Shown piece after piece: positions 16,695-25,401 of a stretch of 64,000 nt of DNA. A program made the position numbers and the translations under genes. Source of the DNA: Starkeya sp. ORNL1 (lineage in GTDB: Bacteria; Pseudomonadota; Alphaproteobacteria; Rhizobiales; Xanthobacteraceae). Every line of letters begins with the position of its first letter. Position 1 is the stretch's first letter. Under the pieces are notes generated by a model. It saw only the letters and a list, made by a program, of their open reading frames with translations. It had not been told where the DNA came from and searched no databases. The stretch covers positions 3,286,001 to 3,350,000 of the forward strand of contig NZ_CP048834.1 in assembly GCF_012971745.1 (NCBI RefSeq). The letters are read 5' to 3'.

Positions 16695-18281
16695 ATGCCG
16701 GTTCGGCCAAGCTATCCCGGCGTCTATATCAGCGAGACTGCGAGCGGCGTTCGTAGCATCCAGGGCGTTCCCACCTCGGTCACGGCGATTCTCGGGCGGT
16801 TTCGGCGTGGTCCCATCGATGAGCCGGCCAGCGCCCCGAATTTCGGCGAGTTCGCGCGGCGCTTCGGCGGGCTGTGGGCACCGAGCCCGGCGTCCTACGC
16901 CGTCGAGGACTTCTTCGCCAATGGCGGCTCACAAGCGATCATCGTTCGTCTGTTTCGGCCGCGGGACGCCAATGATGATGGCGTCGCAATGCTCGCGGTC
17001 GGCAATCTGTCATTGGTCGCGACCGATCCGGGCGAGTGGGGCAACGGGCTCAGCGCCGTGGTCACCTACCCGGCCGACGCGCAGGCGGTGGAGGACATCG
17101 CCGTCCAGCATGGTCTCGTCGCCACCGACCTGTTCGACCTGACCGTCGTCGACGGCTCGACCAATCAGCGCGAGGTGTTCTCCAATGTCACGGTGAACAC
17201 CGATGGCGGCGTCCGCCGTCTCGACCGCGTGCTCGAAGCTGAATCAAGCCTCGTCCGCGTGGCGCAGAGTGGCGGGTCGCCGCAATTGCCCGATACCCGG
17301 CCCGCCGAGAACGCCGCCGGCAACGGCACGGGCGGCAATGATGGCGACGGCCTGACCACCGCTGACATGATCGGCGACGCGGACGAGAAAAGCGGCCTCC
17401 ACGCCTTGCTCAAGACCGACATCTTCAATGTGCTGGTCATCCCGCCCGATACGAACGGCGGCACCATCGAGCCTGCGGTGTGGGAGCAGGCCGCCGAGTT
17501 CTGCGCCGAACGCCGCGCTTTCGTGCTGATCGACCCGCCCGCCGAATGGGACGACAGGCCGGACATCGCCGTGCGGACCGTGATCGAGGCGCAGCGGGCC
17601 AGTCCCATCATACCACCCGCTCACGCATCGCATGCCGCGCTGTTCTTTCCGCGCTACGGCCGGCGCGATCCGTTGAACGGCGGCCAGATTGCGACGTCCA
17701 CGCCCTCGGGCATGATCGCCGGCATCATGGCGCGCACCGATGCCGCGCGCGGTGTGTGGAAGGCCGCGTCCGGGCTAGAGGCGACGCTCTCGGGCGCCGA
17801 CGCCCTGACTGTAAAGCTCACCGACGCGGAGAACGGGCTGCTGAACCCGATCGGCGTGAATTGCCTGCGCGGTTTCCCTGCTGTCGGCTACGTGGTGTGG
17901 GGCGCGCGCACGTTGCGCGGCGCGGACCAGTTCGCCGACGAGTACAAATACATTCCGGTGCGACGGCTTGCTCTGTTCATCGAGGAGAGCCTGGTGCGCG
18001 GCACACGGTGGGCGGTGTTCTCCCCGAACGACGAACCGCTCTGGGCGCAGATCCGCCTGAGCGTCAGTGCGTTCATGCACAACCTGTTCGGGCAAGGCGC
18101 CTTCCAGGGGGCAACCCCGCGCGACGCCTATTTCGTCAAATGCGATGCCGAGACGACGACGCAGGACGACATCGATCGCGGGGCAATGAACATCGTCGTC
18201 GGATTCGCCCCGCTGAAGCCGGCCGAGTTCGTCATCATCACCATCCGGCAGATCGTCAACGGCGGGTGTCCTCCTGGCTAG
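16695..18281 (+). CDS. Contractile tail sheath protein, isolated
   Basis: 528-residue sheath subunit of phage-tail-like contractile systems. The N-terminus RPSYPGVYISETASGVRSI is the sheath signature. The C-terminal domain is also typical: VVWGARTLRGADQFADEYKY, IPVRRLALFIEESLVRGTRW, then WAQIRLSVSAFMHNLFGQGA and the last strand FVIITIRQIV used for sheath handshake. A good AAGGAGAGG site precedes the ATG. Full length and intact, yet no tube, baseplate, spike, ATPase or lysis gene is found on either side: the neighbours are a catalase-related peroxidase and tctA. It could be a remnant of an extracellular contractile injection system or prophage, or a subunit used in trans. It shares its last four bases (CTAG) with the convergent tctA stop. 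Confidence 0.88.
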   Translation: MPVRPSYPGVYISETASGVRSIQGVPTSVTAILGRFRRGPIDEPASAPNFGEFARRFGGLWAPSPASYAVEDFFANGGSQAIIVRLFRPRDANDDGVAMLAVGNLSLVATDPGEWGNGLSAVVTYPADAQAVEDIAVQHGLVATDLFDLTVVDGSTNQREVFSNVTVNTDGGVRRLDRVLEAESSLVRVAQSGGSPQLPDTRPAENAAGNGTGGNDGDGLTTADMIGDADEKSGLHALLKTDIFNVLVIPPDTNGGTIEPAVWEQAAEFCAERRAFVLIDPPAEWDDRPDIAVRTVIEAQRASPIIPPAHASHAALFFPRYGRRDPLNGGQIATSTPSGMIAGIMARTDAARGVWKAASGLEATLSGADALTVKLTDAENGLLNPIGVNCLRGFPAVGYVVWGARTLRGADQFADEYKYIPVRRLALFIEESLVRGTRWAVFSPNDEPLWAQIRLSVSAFMHNLFGQGAFQGATPRDAYFVKCDAETTTQDDIDRGAMNIVVGFAPLKPAEFVIITIRQIVNGGCPPG

Positions 18282-19789
18282 GTCAGCGCCGCCCTCCGGG
18301 CGCGCCAGAAGGCGCGCAAGCGCGTCACCACCGGCAGCAGCACGACGGCGACCGCGCAAAGCAGGATCGATGCGGCCAGCGGGCGATCCACGAACACCCA
18401 CCAGTCGCCTCGCGAGCCGATCAGCGCCCGGCGGAACTCGGTCTCCAATTGGCCACCCAGCACAAGGCCGAGGACAATCGGGGCAAGCGGGAAGGCATAG
18501 GCACGCAGGATGGCGCCGACGATGCCGATGCCGAACATGATGTACACGTCCATCACGTTGCGGCTGAGGCTGTAGGCGCCGATCGTGCTGATGGCGATGA
18601 TGATCGGATAGAGGATGGTCTCCGGAACCTTCAAGAGCTTGACCCACATGCCGACCAGCGGAAGGTTCAGGACCAGCAGCATGACATTGCCGATATAGAG
18701 GCTGGCGATCAGGCCCCAGACGATCTCCGGATGCTTGTCCAGCAGCAGCGGCCCCGTCACGATGCCGTAACCCTGCAGCGCGGAGAGCATGACGGCGGCG
18801 GTCGCCGAACCCGGGATGCCGAGGGTAAGCAGCGGCACGAGCGCGCCGCCCGCCGAGGCGTTGTTGGCCGCCTCGGGACCGGCAACGCCTTCGATCGCGC
18901 CCTTGCCGAATTCCTCGGGGTGCTTCGAGACCTTCCGCTCGATGCCATAGGACATGAAGGAAGCGATGGTAGCGCCGACGCCGGGCAGGACGCCGATGAT
19001 GAAGCCGATCACCGTGCCGCGGGTCCACGGCCAGAATGAGCGGCGCCATTCTTCCCTGGTCATGAACAGCTTGCCGGTCTCCATCAGGCCGGAGGGTTCC
19101 TGCCTGCGCAGATTGCCGAGCGAGAAGATCACCTCGCTGATGGCGAACAGGCCGATGGCGCAGACCACGACATCGATGCCGTCGAACAGCGATGGCTCGC
19201 CGAAGGTGAAGCGCAATTGCCCGCTGGTGGCATCGATGCCGATGGTGGCCATCATCAGGCCGAGCAGCGTCGAGAACGCCGCTTTCATCGGGTGGCCGCT
19301 GCCGAGTGCGGTGACCGAGCCCAGCGACAGCACCATGATGGCGAAATATTCCGACGGGCCGAAGTCCAGCGCGATGTTCACCAGCGGCTGCGCCAGCACC
19401 ATCATCAGGAAGGTGGCGATGGTTCCGGCATAGAAGGAACCGATGGCGGCGCAGGCGAGCGCCGCCCCGGCGCGGCCCTTGCGCGCCATGCGATAGCCGT
19501 CGATCGCGGTGACGACGGATGAACTCTCGCCCGGCGTGTTGATGAGGATGCTGGTGGTGGAGCCGCCATACTGCGCGCCATAGAAGATGCCGCCGAACAG
19601 GATGAGGGCGCCGACCGGATCGACCAGCTTGAAGGTGAAGGGCAGCAGCAGCGAGATGGTGAGCGAAGCACCCATTCCCGGCAGCACGCCGATCGCGGTG
19701 CCGAGCAGCGCACCGAGCAGGGCCAGCCCGAGATATTCCGGTTGCAGAGCGACGGCGAAGCCGCCGAGAATGCCTGAGAAGCTGTCCAT
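18278..19789 (-). CDS. tctA: Tripartite tricarboxylate transporter large membrane subunit TctA
   Basis: 503-residue integral membrane protein with about 10-12 hydrophobic segments. Visible family motifs are [20 protein letters not shown] near the N-terminus, [20 protein letters not shown] and the repeated [20 protein letters not shown] in the second half. It forms the transport channel with TctB and is fed by the periplasmic TctC. Last gene of the seven-gene operon; the following gene on the other strand ends on the same CTAG. Confidence 0.95.
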   Translation of the reverse strand: MDSFSGILGGFAVALQPEYLGLALLGALLGTAIGVLPGMGASLTISLLLPFTFKLVDPVGALILFGGIFYGAQYGGSTTSILINTPGESSSVVTAIDGYRMARKGRAGAALACAAIGSFYAGTIATFLMMVLAQPLVNIALDFGPSEYFAIMVLSLGSVTALGSGHPMKAAFSTLLGLMMATIGIDATSGQLRFTFGEPSLFDGIDVVVCAIGLFAISEVIFSLGNLRRQEPSGLMETGKLFMTREEWRRSFWPWTRGTVIGFIIGVLPGVGATIASFMSYGIERKVSKHPEEFGKGAIEGVAGPEAANNASAGGALVPLLTLGIPGSATAAVMLSALQGYGIVTGPLLLDKHPEIVWGLIASLYIGNVMLLVLNLPLVGMWVKLLKVPETILYPIIIAISTIGAYSLSRNVMDVYIMFGIGIVGAILRAYAFPLAPIVLGLVLGGQLETEFRRALIGSRGDWWVFVDRPLAASILLCAVAVVLLPVVTRLRAFWRARRAALT

Positions 19790-19804
19790 AGCGGCAATTC
19801 CCGA

Positions 19805-20347
19805 TCAGAAGACGGAACGCAGGATGCCGTTGGGCAACGGGATCATGAGGATTTCGGTGAACACCAGATAGGAGCCGACCCCGAAGCAGACCGCGACGAT
19901 GAGGTTGAGCAACCAGCTGCGCGGCGCGAAGAAGGTCGAAAGGCCGAACAGCATCAGCGTGATCGACAGCACGAAGCCGAGCGGGCGCAGCGTCGCCCCA
20001 AGGAACAGCATCGCGCCGAGCACGACCGAAACGCCGGTCCAGTCGCGGATCGAGGCGTCCTCGGGCTCATAGGTCGCCTCGGCGATCAGGTCGAGTTCGA
20101 CCGGCACGTCGGGCGTCGGCGGCCGGAGCGCCTGCCAGACCAGAACGAGCGAAGTGATGAGCATCAGCTCGCCGATCAGCATCGGGAAGGTGCGCGGGCC
20201 GATCAGGATATTGCCGCCGGGCGGATCCGGCAGCTTGTTCGCCTGCCAGATATAGAGGGCGGAGAAGACCGGCAGCAGCAATGTAAAGCCGAGCTCGACC
20301 ATTGCTGCGCCGTCTCTCTTCCCATTCAGGAAAGAGAGCTTGCTCAT
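19805..20347 (-). CDS. tctB: Tripartite tricarboxylate transporter small membrane subunit TctB
   Basis: 180-residue protein with four hydrophobic segments, the expected size and layout of TctB (for example YIWQANKLPDPPGGNILIGP, then FGLSTFFAPRSWLLNLIVAV). It overlaps tctC by ATGA and is followed by tctA after 15 bp. It pairs with TctA in the inner membrane. Confidence 0.9.
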   Translation of the reverse strand: MSKLSFLNGKRDGAAMVELGFTLLLPVFSALYIWQANKLPDPPGGNILIGPRTFPMLIGELMLITSLVLVWQALRPPTPDVPVELDLIAEATYEPEDASIRDWTGVSVVLGAMLFLGATLRPLGFVLSITLMLFGLSTFFAPRSWLLNLIVAVCFGVGSYLVFTEILMIPLPNGILRSVF

Positions 20348-21387
20348 GACTTCTTCACCAGGTTCAGCTGCTGGAGAAGATTGCGGTACATCTCATTTTC
20401 CTTGGCCAGGTCCGGGGCGAAGGTGTCGGTCTCGACGGTGGAGAACCATTGGTGGGCCTCCAGTTCCTTCTTCCAGGCTTCGGTCTTGGACATCTTGACG
20501 ATGGCGTCCTGCCAATACTTCACCTCGGCCGGAGGAACGCCGGGAGGGGCGAAGATGCCGCGCCAATTCTCGTTGATGACGTCATAGCCCTGCTCGACAT
20601 AGGTCGGCACGTCCTTGAAGGCGCCGCTGAGCCGCTTCGGCGACGTCACAGCCAGCGCGCGCATCTTGCCACTCTGCACGATGTCCATGAGATCGAGGCC
20701 GCCGAGGCCGATATCGACATGGCCGCCGAGGATCGCCGCGTTCGCCTCGCCGCCCGAATAGGAGATATAGGTGAGCTTGGCCGGATCGATGCCGAGCGTC
20801 TGGGCGAAGCGCGAGATCGACAGATGATCGCCGCTGCCGAGCGAGGCACCACCGATCTTGAGGCTGCCCGGATCCTTCTTCAGGGCATCGGCGACATCCT
20901 TCAAGGTCTTGAAGGGTGATTCCTGCCGCACCACCATCATATCGTACTCGGAGTACAGTTTGGCGATCGGCGTGACGTCCTTGTAGGTGTACTGCGTGCC
21001 CAGCGTCAGCGGCGTCACATGGATGTGGATGGCGATGCCGAGCAGGCTGTAGGGATCGCCCTCGCGCTGCACCATCTCGGCGATGCCGAGCGCGCCGCCG
21101 GCACCCGGCTGGTTGGTGACCACAATGCGCGCCGGAACGATATGCTCGTCGTTCAGGATGCGCGCGACGGTGCGGCCGAACAGGTCCACCCCGCCGCCCG
21201 GCGCGAACGGAATGATCATCTCGACCGGCTTGGCCGGATAATTCGCCGGCAAATCTTCTGCCAATAGTGCGGAGGCAGACAGGGAAACGGCCGCGGCCGA
21301 AAGCAAGGCGATATGCGCCCATGTTGAATGGGCATTGGATTTCACGCGGTGATTAAATTCTACCTGGGATTTACTTGCCTTGAGCAT
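20344..21387 (-). CDS. tctC: Tripartite tricarboxylate transporter binding protein (TctC/Bug family)
   Basis: 347-residue periplasmic binding protein of the Bug family. A signal peptide (about residues 20-43, ending ASALLAEDLP) is followed by YPAKPVEMIIPFAPGGGVDL, the family's ligand-site start, and NQPGAGGALGIAEMV. Bug proteins bind carboxylates such as citrate, aromatic acids or dicarboxylates through two bridging waters. The enzyme genes upstream suggest a small di- or tricarboxylic acid as ligand. Just upstream is the CoA-transferase gene (51 bp). Confidence 0.94.
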   Translation of the reverse strand: MLKASKSQVEFNHRVKSNAHSTWAHIALLSAAAVSLSASALLAEDLPANYPAKPVEMIIPFAPGGGVDLFGRTVARILNDEHIVPARIVVTNQPGAGGALGIAEMVQREGDPYSLLGIAIHIHVTPLTLGTQYTYKDVTPIAKLYSEYDMMVVRQESPFKTLKDVADALKKDPGSLKIGGASLGSGDHLSISRFAQTLGIDPAKLTYISYSGGEANAAILGGHVDIGLGGLDLMDIVQSGKMRALAVTSPKRLSGAFKDVPTYVEQGYDVINENWRGIFAPPGVPPAEVKYWQDAIVKMSKTEAWKKELEAHQWFSTVETDTFAPDLAKENEMYRNLLQQLNLVKKS

Positions 21388-21438
21388 GATAGTCCTCCCA
21401 AATCGTCCCGGATTTTTCCGGTGACGTTGTGTCTGCGT

Positions 21439-22626
21439 TCAGATCACTCCGGACTTCTCCAGCGCTTCCAGTTCGTCGCCATGGCCGAGCGAGGCCACGA
21501 TCTCGCGGGTGTGCTCGCCAAGCAGCGGCGCCGGCGTGCGCACTTTCCCCGGCGTCTCCGATAGCTTCACCGGCACGCCGATGACCCGGATCGGGCCGGC
21601 GGTCGGGTGCTCCTGGTCGACGATGAGGTCGCGCGCCAGCACCTGGTCGTTCTCGACCATCTGGCCCGCGGTACGCACCGGCGCGGTCGGGACGCCCGCC
21701 TTGGTCAGCAGTTCGACCCAATGATCGGTGTCCTCGGTGGCGAAGATCTCGCCCATGATCTCGTGCAGGACCGGCGAGTTGGCAGTGCGCTTGTTGCGCG
21801 ACACGAAGCGCGGGTCGCTCGCCAGATGCTGCACGCCCATGGCTTCGATGAAGCGCTCCCAAAGCGCGGGATAGCTGGCGAAGACCGCGACATAGCTGCC
21901 GTCGCGGGTCTTGAAGAATCCCGCCGGGGCGTTGGCGTCGTTGCGGCGGTTGAGTGCGACCCAGTCCTTGGCGCCGTAATAATGCTGGGCGACCGGGCTG
22001 AACATCAGCGACACCCCGGCCTCCAGCAGGGACATGTCGACCTCCTGTCCCCGGCCGGTCTTCTCGCGCCTTATGTAAGCGGAGAGGATGCCAAAGGCCG
22101 TCCACATCGAGGCAACCACGTCGCACAGCGCATAGCCGAGCGGTTCCGGGGCGCGCCCCTCGGAGATGGTGGTCGAGGCGAGCCCGCTCTCGGCGAGCGC
22201 GATCATGTTGACGCCCGGCAAATCGGACTTCGGCCCGGTGGTGCCGTAGCCGGAAAGATTGGCGTAGATCAGCCCGGGATTGATCTCCTTGAGATGTTGG
22301 TAATCAAGGCCAAGCTTCTGCACCACCCCGGGGCGGAAATTCTGGATCAGCACGTCGGAAGTGCGGACCAGATCATGGAAGATCGCCTTGCCCTTCGGGT
22401 TCTTCAGATCAAGGGTCAGGCTCTTCTTGTTGCGGTGGAGCATCATGAAGATGACGCTCTCATTGTTCACATAAGGGTAGCCACCGCGCGCCTCGGGCAC
22501 TTGCCGCGGGCTTTCCACCTTGATGACTTCGGCACCCATGTCGCCGAGCATCATGCCGCAATACGGGCCGGCCCAGGCATGGGTGAGTTCAAGGACGCGA
22601 ATGCCTTCAAGAGGTCCGGTCGTCAT
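21439..22626 (-). CDS. CaiB/BaiF-family (type III) CoA transferase
   Basis: 395-residue type III CoA transferase that moves CoA between carboxylic acids through a mixed-anhydride intermediate on an aspartate. The start MTTGPLEGIRVLELTHAWAG is typical, followed by GDMGAEVIKVESP and the conserved NLSGYGTTGPKSDLPGVNMI loop; the likely catalytic aspartate is in that central region. The frame extends 36 codons further, but the chosen ATG overlaps the MaoC stop (ATGA). With the hydratases and TctABC it would activate the imported acid to its CoA ester. Confidence 0.93.
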   Translation of the reverse strand: MTTGPLEGIRVLELTHAWAGPYCGMMLGDMGAEVIKVESPRQVPEARGGYPYVNNESVIFMMLHRNKKSLTLDLKNPKGKAIFHDLVRTSDVLIQNFRPGVVQKLGLDYQHLKEINPGLIYANLSGYGTTGPKSDLPGVNMIALAESGLASTTISEGRAPEPLGYALCDVVASMWTAFGILSAYIRREKTGRGQEVDMSLLEAGVSLMFSPVAQHYYGAKDWVALNRRNDANAPAGFFKTRDGSYVAVFASYPALWERFIEAMGVQHLASDPRFVSRNKRTANSPVLHEIMGEIFATEDTDHWVELLTKAGVPTAPVRTAGQMVENDQVLARDLIVDQEHPTAGPIRVIGVPVKLSETPGKVRTPAPLLGEHTREIVASLGHGDELEALEKSGVI

Positions 22627-23096
22627 GATGCGATCCTCTCGGGCTCGGATGCAGTCCAGCTGCGTTTTGCGGAAGGCTGGCCCGCCGATGCGGTGCCGAT
22701 CGAGGTCTTGTTGCCGTCCTGGTTCTCGCACCACACGTCGAGCAGCACGCGTGACCGGCCATCCTCCTCGATGACGTCGGTAACCACGGCGTTCGGGGTC
22801 AGCACGTCGTGCGCATAGACCGGGCGGATGTAGCGGATGGAGATCTTGCCGCCATACACCCAGGCATCGCCGAAATTCTTCTCCAGAAGCTCATGCATGA
22901 AGGCCATCTGGTTCTGGCCTGAAGCAATGGTGCGCGACAGCCCATCGGCCTTTGCCGCCTCCGGATCGCTGTGCGAATTCTTGCCGCGATCCCACACCAC
23001 CCGCTCGAATTCCACCATCATCGGCTCGGTTACCGGCTTGGAGAAGGTCTCCAGCCGGTCGCCGACCTTGAGTTGCTTCGGTTCTATTTTTCCCAT
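22623..23096 (-). CDS. MaoC-like hotdog dehydratase
   Basis: 157-residue single-hotdog R-specific hydratase subunit. The catalytic region reads WDRGKNSHSDPEAAKADGLS, carrying the His/Asp pair of the MaoC hydratase motif. It overlaps the upstream FAS1-like hydratase half by 13 bases and the CoA-transferase start by four. It probably pairs with that half as a two-subunit enoyl-CoA hydratase, as with mesaconyl-CoA-type hydratases, but the acyl chain is not known. Confidence 0.88.
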   Translation of the reverse strand: MGKIEPKQLKVGDRLETFSKPVTEPMMVEFERVVWDRGKNSHSDPEAAKADGLSRTIASGQNQMAFMHELLEKNFGDAWVYGGKISIRYIRPVYAHDVLTPNAVVTDVIEEDGRSRVLLDVWCENQDGNKTSIGTASAGQPSAKRSWTASEPERIAS

Positions 23097-23539
23097 TTGC
23101 GTACCAGCTCCCCATGCGCCAGCAGGCCCACCTGTCGCGCCAGGCCAATCAGGCGGCTGATTTCGATCAGCCGGCCGTCCTCGTCGGTGGCGGTGGCTTC
23201 GACGACCAGATAGGGCTTGCCGCGGCGAACATATTTGTCGGCAATGCGGGCCGAGACGAAGATGCGCTTGCCCGGAATCGGCGGGTTGAAATACTCGGAA
23301 TCGTGCCCGGCATTCGGCACGCGCATGACCTTGGCGTATTTGCGATAGAACAGATTTGCCGGGTGGCGCGCAGCAACGGTCGGAAATGCGGCCGTCGGAT
23401 TTCCCACGACGCGCCGATAATCCGAGACCATCTGCTCGGTCATTACATAATCCATCGTGCCGAGATCATCGCCGACCGGGATGCTCTCCCAGACTTCGTG
23501 AGTCTCGACCGTCTCCTCCTCGACCGCCTTCGGGGCCAT
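23084..23539 (-). CDS. FAS1-like dehydratase (N-terminal MaoC half)
   Basis: 151 residues matching the N-terminal hotdog domain of hydratases (FAS1_DH_region type): MTEQMVSDYRRVVGNPTAAF, ANLFYRKYAKVMRVPNAGHD and FNPPIPGKRIFVSARIADKY. This half usually lacks the catalytic pair and gives the substrate-binding side. It follows the GntR gene by 21 bp and overlaps the catalytic MaoC half, so the two are very likely partners. Confidence 0.85.
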   Translation of the reverse strand: MAPKAVEEETVETHEVWESIPVGDDLGTMDYVMTEQMVSDYRRVVGNPTAAFPTVAARHPANLFYRKYAKVMRVPNAGHDSEYFNPPIPGKRIFVSARIADKYVRRGKPYLVVEATATDEDGRLIEISRLIGLARQVGLLAHGELVRKWEK

Positions 23540-23560
23540 TGTTCTTGTCCTTCCTGAGAC

Positions 23561-24244
23561 TCAGAGAATCCTGGTCGCCGCGGGACCGCGCCCCTGCGCA
23601 AAGCGGCTGAGACGATGCTTCAGTCCGTTCTGCAGATGGATGCGCACGGCGTGTTCGGCGGCGGCCGGATCGCGAGCCCGCAGGGCATGCAGGATGGCGA
23701 GATGCTCGGCGGCGGCGCTGTCGCTGTCGGTCCGCACGATGATACGGCCGAGCCCGCGAGACAGGTCGATCTGCTCCTGGAAGCCGGCAATGGTCTGGAT
23801 GATCCGCGAGTTATGAGAGGCGCGGATGAACATCATGTGGAAGTCGTGGCCGATGCGCATCCATTCGTCCGGCGCCTCGAAGCGCAGTTCGGGATGGGCT
23901 TTCAGCCTCTCCAGCTCGTCATTGAAGTAATCGAGCTCGGAGAGCGTGACATTCGCGCAGGCAAGCCGCGCAGCGATCGGCTCCAGCCCCTCGCGCACAT
24001 GATAGATCTCGATCATGTCCTCGAGCGTGTAGGTCGCGACGAAGGCGCCCTTGCCTTCAACGATCCTGACCAGCCCCTCGCGCGCCAGCTTGAAGATGGT
24101 CTCGCGCACCGGCGTCCGGCTGACCCCCAGGCGCGCCGCCAGCGAACGCTCGACCAGCGGCTGCCCAACCTCCATTTCCCCGCTCAATATCAGGGACTTG
24201 AGACGATCATAGGTGGTGGCGGGGTCGGTGTTTTCCATCGGCAT
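23561..24244 (-). CDS. GntR-family regulator (FCD) of the tct-CoA operon
   Basis: 227-residue regulator. Residues about 6-75 form the winged helix (YDRLKSLILSGEMEVGQPLV, LGVSRTPVRETIFKLAREGL). The FCD ligand domain follows (GHDFHMMFIRASHNSRIIQT, AAAEHLAILHALRARD), with metal-site histidines. The frame allows a start at 24271, but that codon lies inside the TGGTATACCA palindrome, so I place it at MPMENTDPATTYD. First gene of the seven-gene operon, so it probably autoregulates the whole set. Confidence 0.9.
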   Translation of the reverse strand: MPMENTDPATTYDRLKSLILSGEMEVGQPLVERSLAARLGVSRTPVRETIFKLAREGLVRIVEGKGAFVATYTLEDMIEIYHVREGLEPIAARLACANVTLSELDYFNDELERLKAHPELRFEAPDEWMRIGHDFHMMFIRASHNSRIIQTIAGFQEQIDLSRGLGRIIVRTDSDSAAAEHLAILHALRARDPAAAEHAVRIHLQNGLKHRLSRFAQGRGPAATRIL

Positions 24245-24260
24245 GCGGTTATCATGCCAA

Positions 24261-24270
24261 TGGTATACCA
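24261..24270. promoter_or_regulatory. Candidate GntR operator of the tct-CoA operon
   Basis: TGGTATACCA is a perfect 10-bp palindrome 17 bp upstream of the chosen GntR start. It fits the TGGTxxxACCA pattern of FadR/FCD-type regulators and supports autoregulation. Confidence 0.7.
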
Positions 24271-24364
24271 ATTGGTCAATAAAAAACTGTGCTATTAAGT
24301 GCCGCCCTCATGAGATCAATTTCGGCGCCGCCGCGTGTGTCGGCGCGGCAGCGGCGGGCCGTTG

Positions 24365-25369
24365 CTAGAGCTCGGCGTTCGAGGCGAACAGACTCAAGCC
24401 CAGTTGCTCCGACAGGAAGCGCGCAGCGAGTTGCCCGCGGACGCTGTTGCCGGCGGCATCGAGGCGCGGCGAGAAGGTACCGAGGCCGCCCTTGCCGGGC
24501 GCCACGGTGACAAGGCCGCCGGCAATGCCGCTCTTGCCGGGCAGTCCCACCTGATAGAGCCAATCACCCGAGGTCTCGTACAATCCCGCCGTCGCCATCA
24601 CCGCCAAGGCGAAGCGGCACGTATCGGCGTCGATCACGCGCTCTTTGGTCAGCGGATTGAGGCCGCCATCGGCCAATGTCGCCCCCATGACGGCGAGGTC
24701 CCTCGCATTGACCCTGAGCGAGCATTGCCTGGTGTAGAGATCGATCGCCTCCACCGGGTCGGCATGCAGCCGTCCATAGGTCTCGAGCAGCCGGGCGATC
24801 GCCTGGTTGCGGGAATTGCTTTCGATCGCGCACCGATAGATCTCGTCATCGATCGACAGGTCGCGGCCGGCAAAGCGCGACAGCCCTTCGCGGATGCGTT
24901 GCCATTTCTCCGCGCGGTTCGCTCCCGGCACCAGGCTGGTGGTGGCGATGGCGCCGGGATTGACCATCGGATTGGTGCGGCCGTCCCCGGCCCGCTCCAT
25001 CGCTTCCAGCTTATTGAAGGGCAGCCCGGTCGCGTTTACGCCGAGCTCGGTGCGCGCCCCTTCGGCGCCGATCGCCTCGCAAACCAGCGCGAAGACGAAC
25101 GGCTTCGACACGCTCATGATGGTGAAATCACGCTCGCAATCGCCGGCTGCGTGGCACGCGCCGTTGGTGCCCACCACGCAGATGCCGAACAGTTCGCCGG
25201 GCATGGTGGCGAGCGACGGATAGACGGCCGAGTTGCGGCCATCCGCATTTGATCTGAACCGCTCATGCGCGGCGCGGACCAGCGCCGCCACCACGTCCGA
25301 CGGCGGCAGGCGGCCGGTGGAGACATATGACGGCGTCGCGGCCTTGTCCGCTTCCGGATCGAAACTCAT
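24365..25369 (-). CDS. glsA: Glutaminase, GlsA family
   Basis: 334-residue serine-dependent glutaminase, converting glutamine to glutamate and ammonia. The beta-lactamase-like fold shows the active-site SxxK in FTIMSVSKPFVFALVCEAIG, then NPMVNPGAIATTSLV, NQAIARLLETYGRL and the C-terminal GLPGKSGIAGGLVTVAPGKG motif. The start MSFDPEADKAATPSYV is chosen over a 78-codon upstream extension that overlaps the transglutaminase gene. About 20 residues longer at the N-terminus than common glutaminases. Confidence 0.94.
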   Translation of the reverse strand: MSFDPEADKAATPSYVSTGRLPPSDVVAALVRAAHERFRSNADGRNSAVYPSLATMPGELFGICVVGTNGACHAAGDCERDFTIMSVSKPFVFALVCEAIGAEGARTELGVNATGLPFNKLEAMERAGDGRTNPMVNPGAIATTSLVPGANRAEKWQRIREGLSRFAGRDLSIDDEIYRCAIESNSRNQAIARLLETYGRLHADPVEAIDLYTRQCSLRVNARDLAVMGATLADGGLNPLTKERVIDADTCRFALAVMATAGLYETSGDWLYQVGLPGKSGIAGGLVTVAPGKGGLGTFSPRLDAAGNSVRGQLAARFLSEQLGLSLFASNAEL

Positions 25370-25401
25370 GCATCGCTCCCAATACGCCGAGGCGGGTCGA
25401 C

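Noticed and set aside
17775..19049. 424-codon minus-strand frame
   Set aside because: Antisense of the sheath gene and out of frame with tctA; composition is that of a shadow frame.
24245..24271. Longer start for the GntR gene at 24271
   Set aside because: The start codon would lie in the TGGTATACCA operator and adds residues not found in the family; the start at 24244 or 24238 is better.
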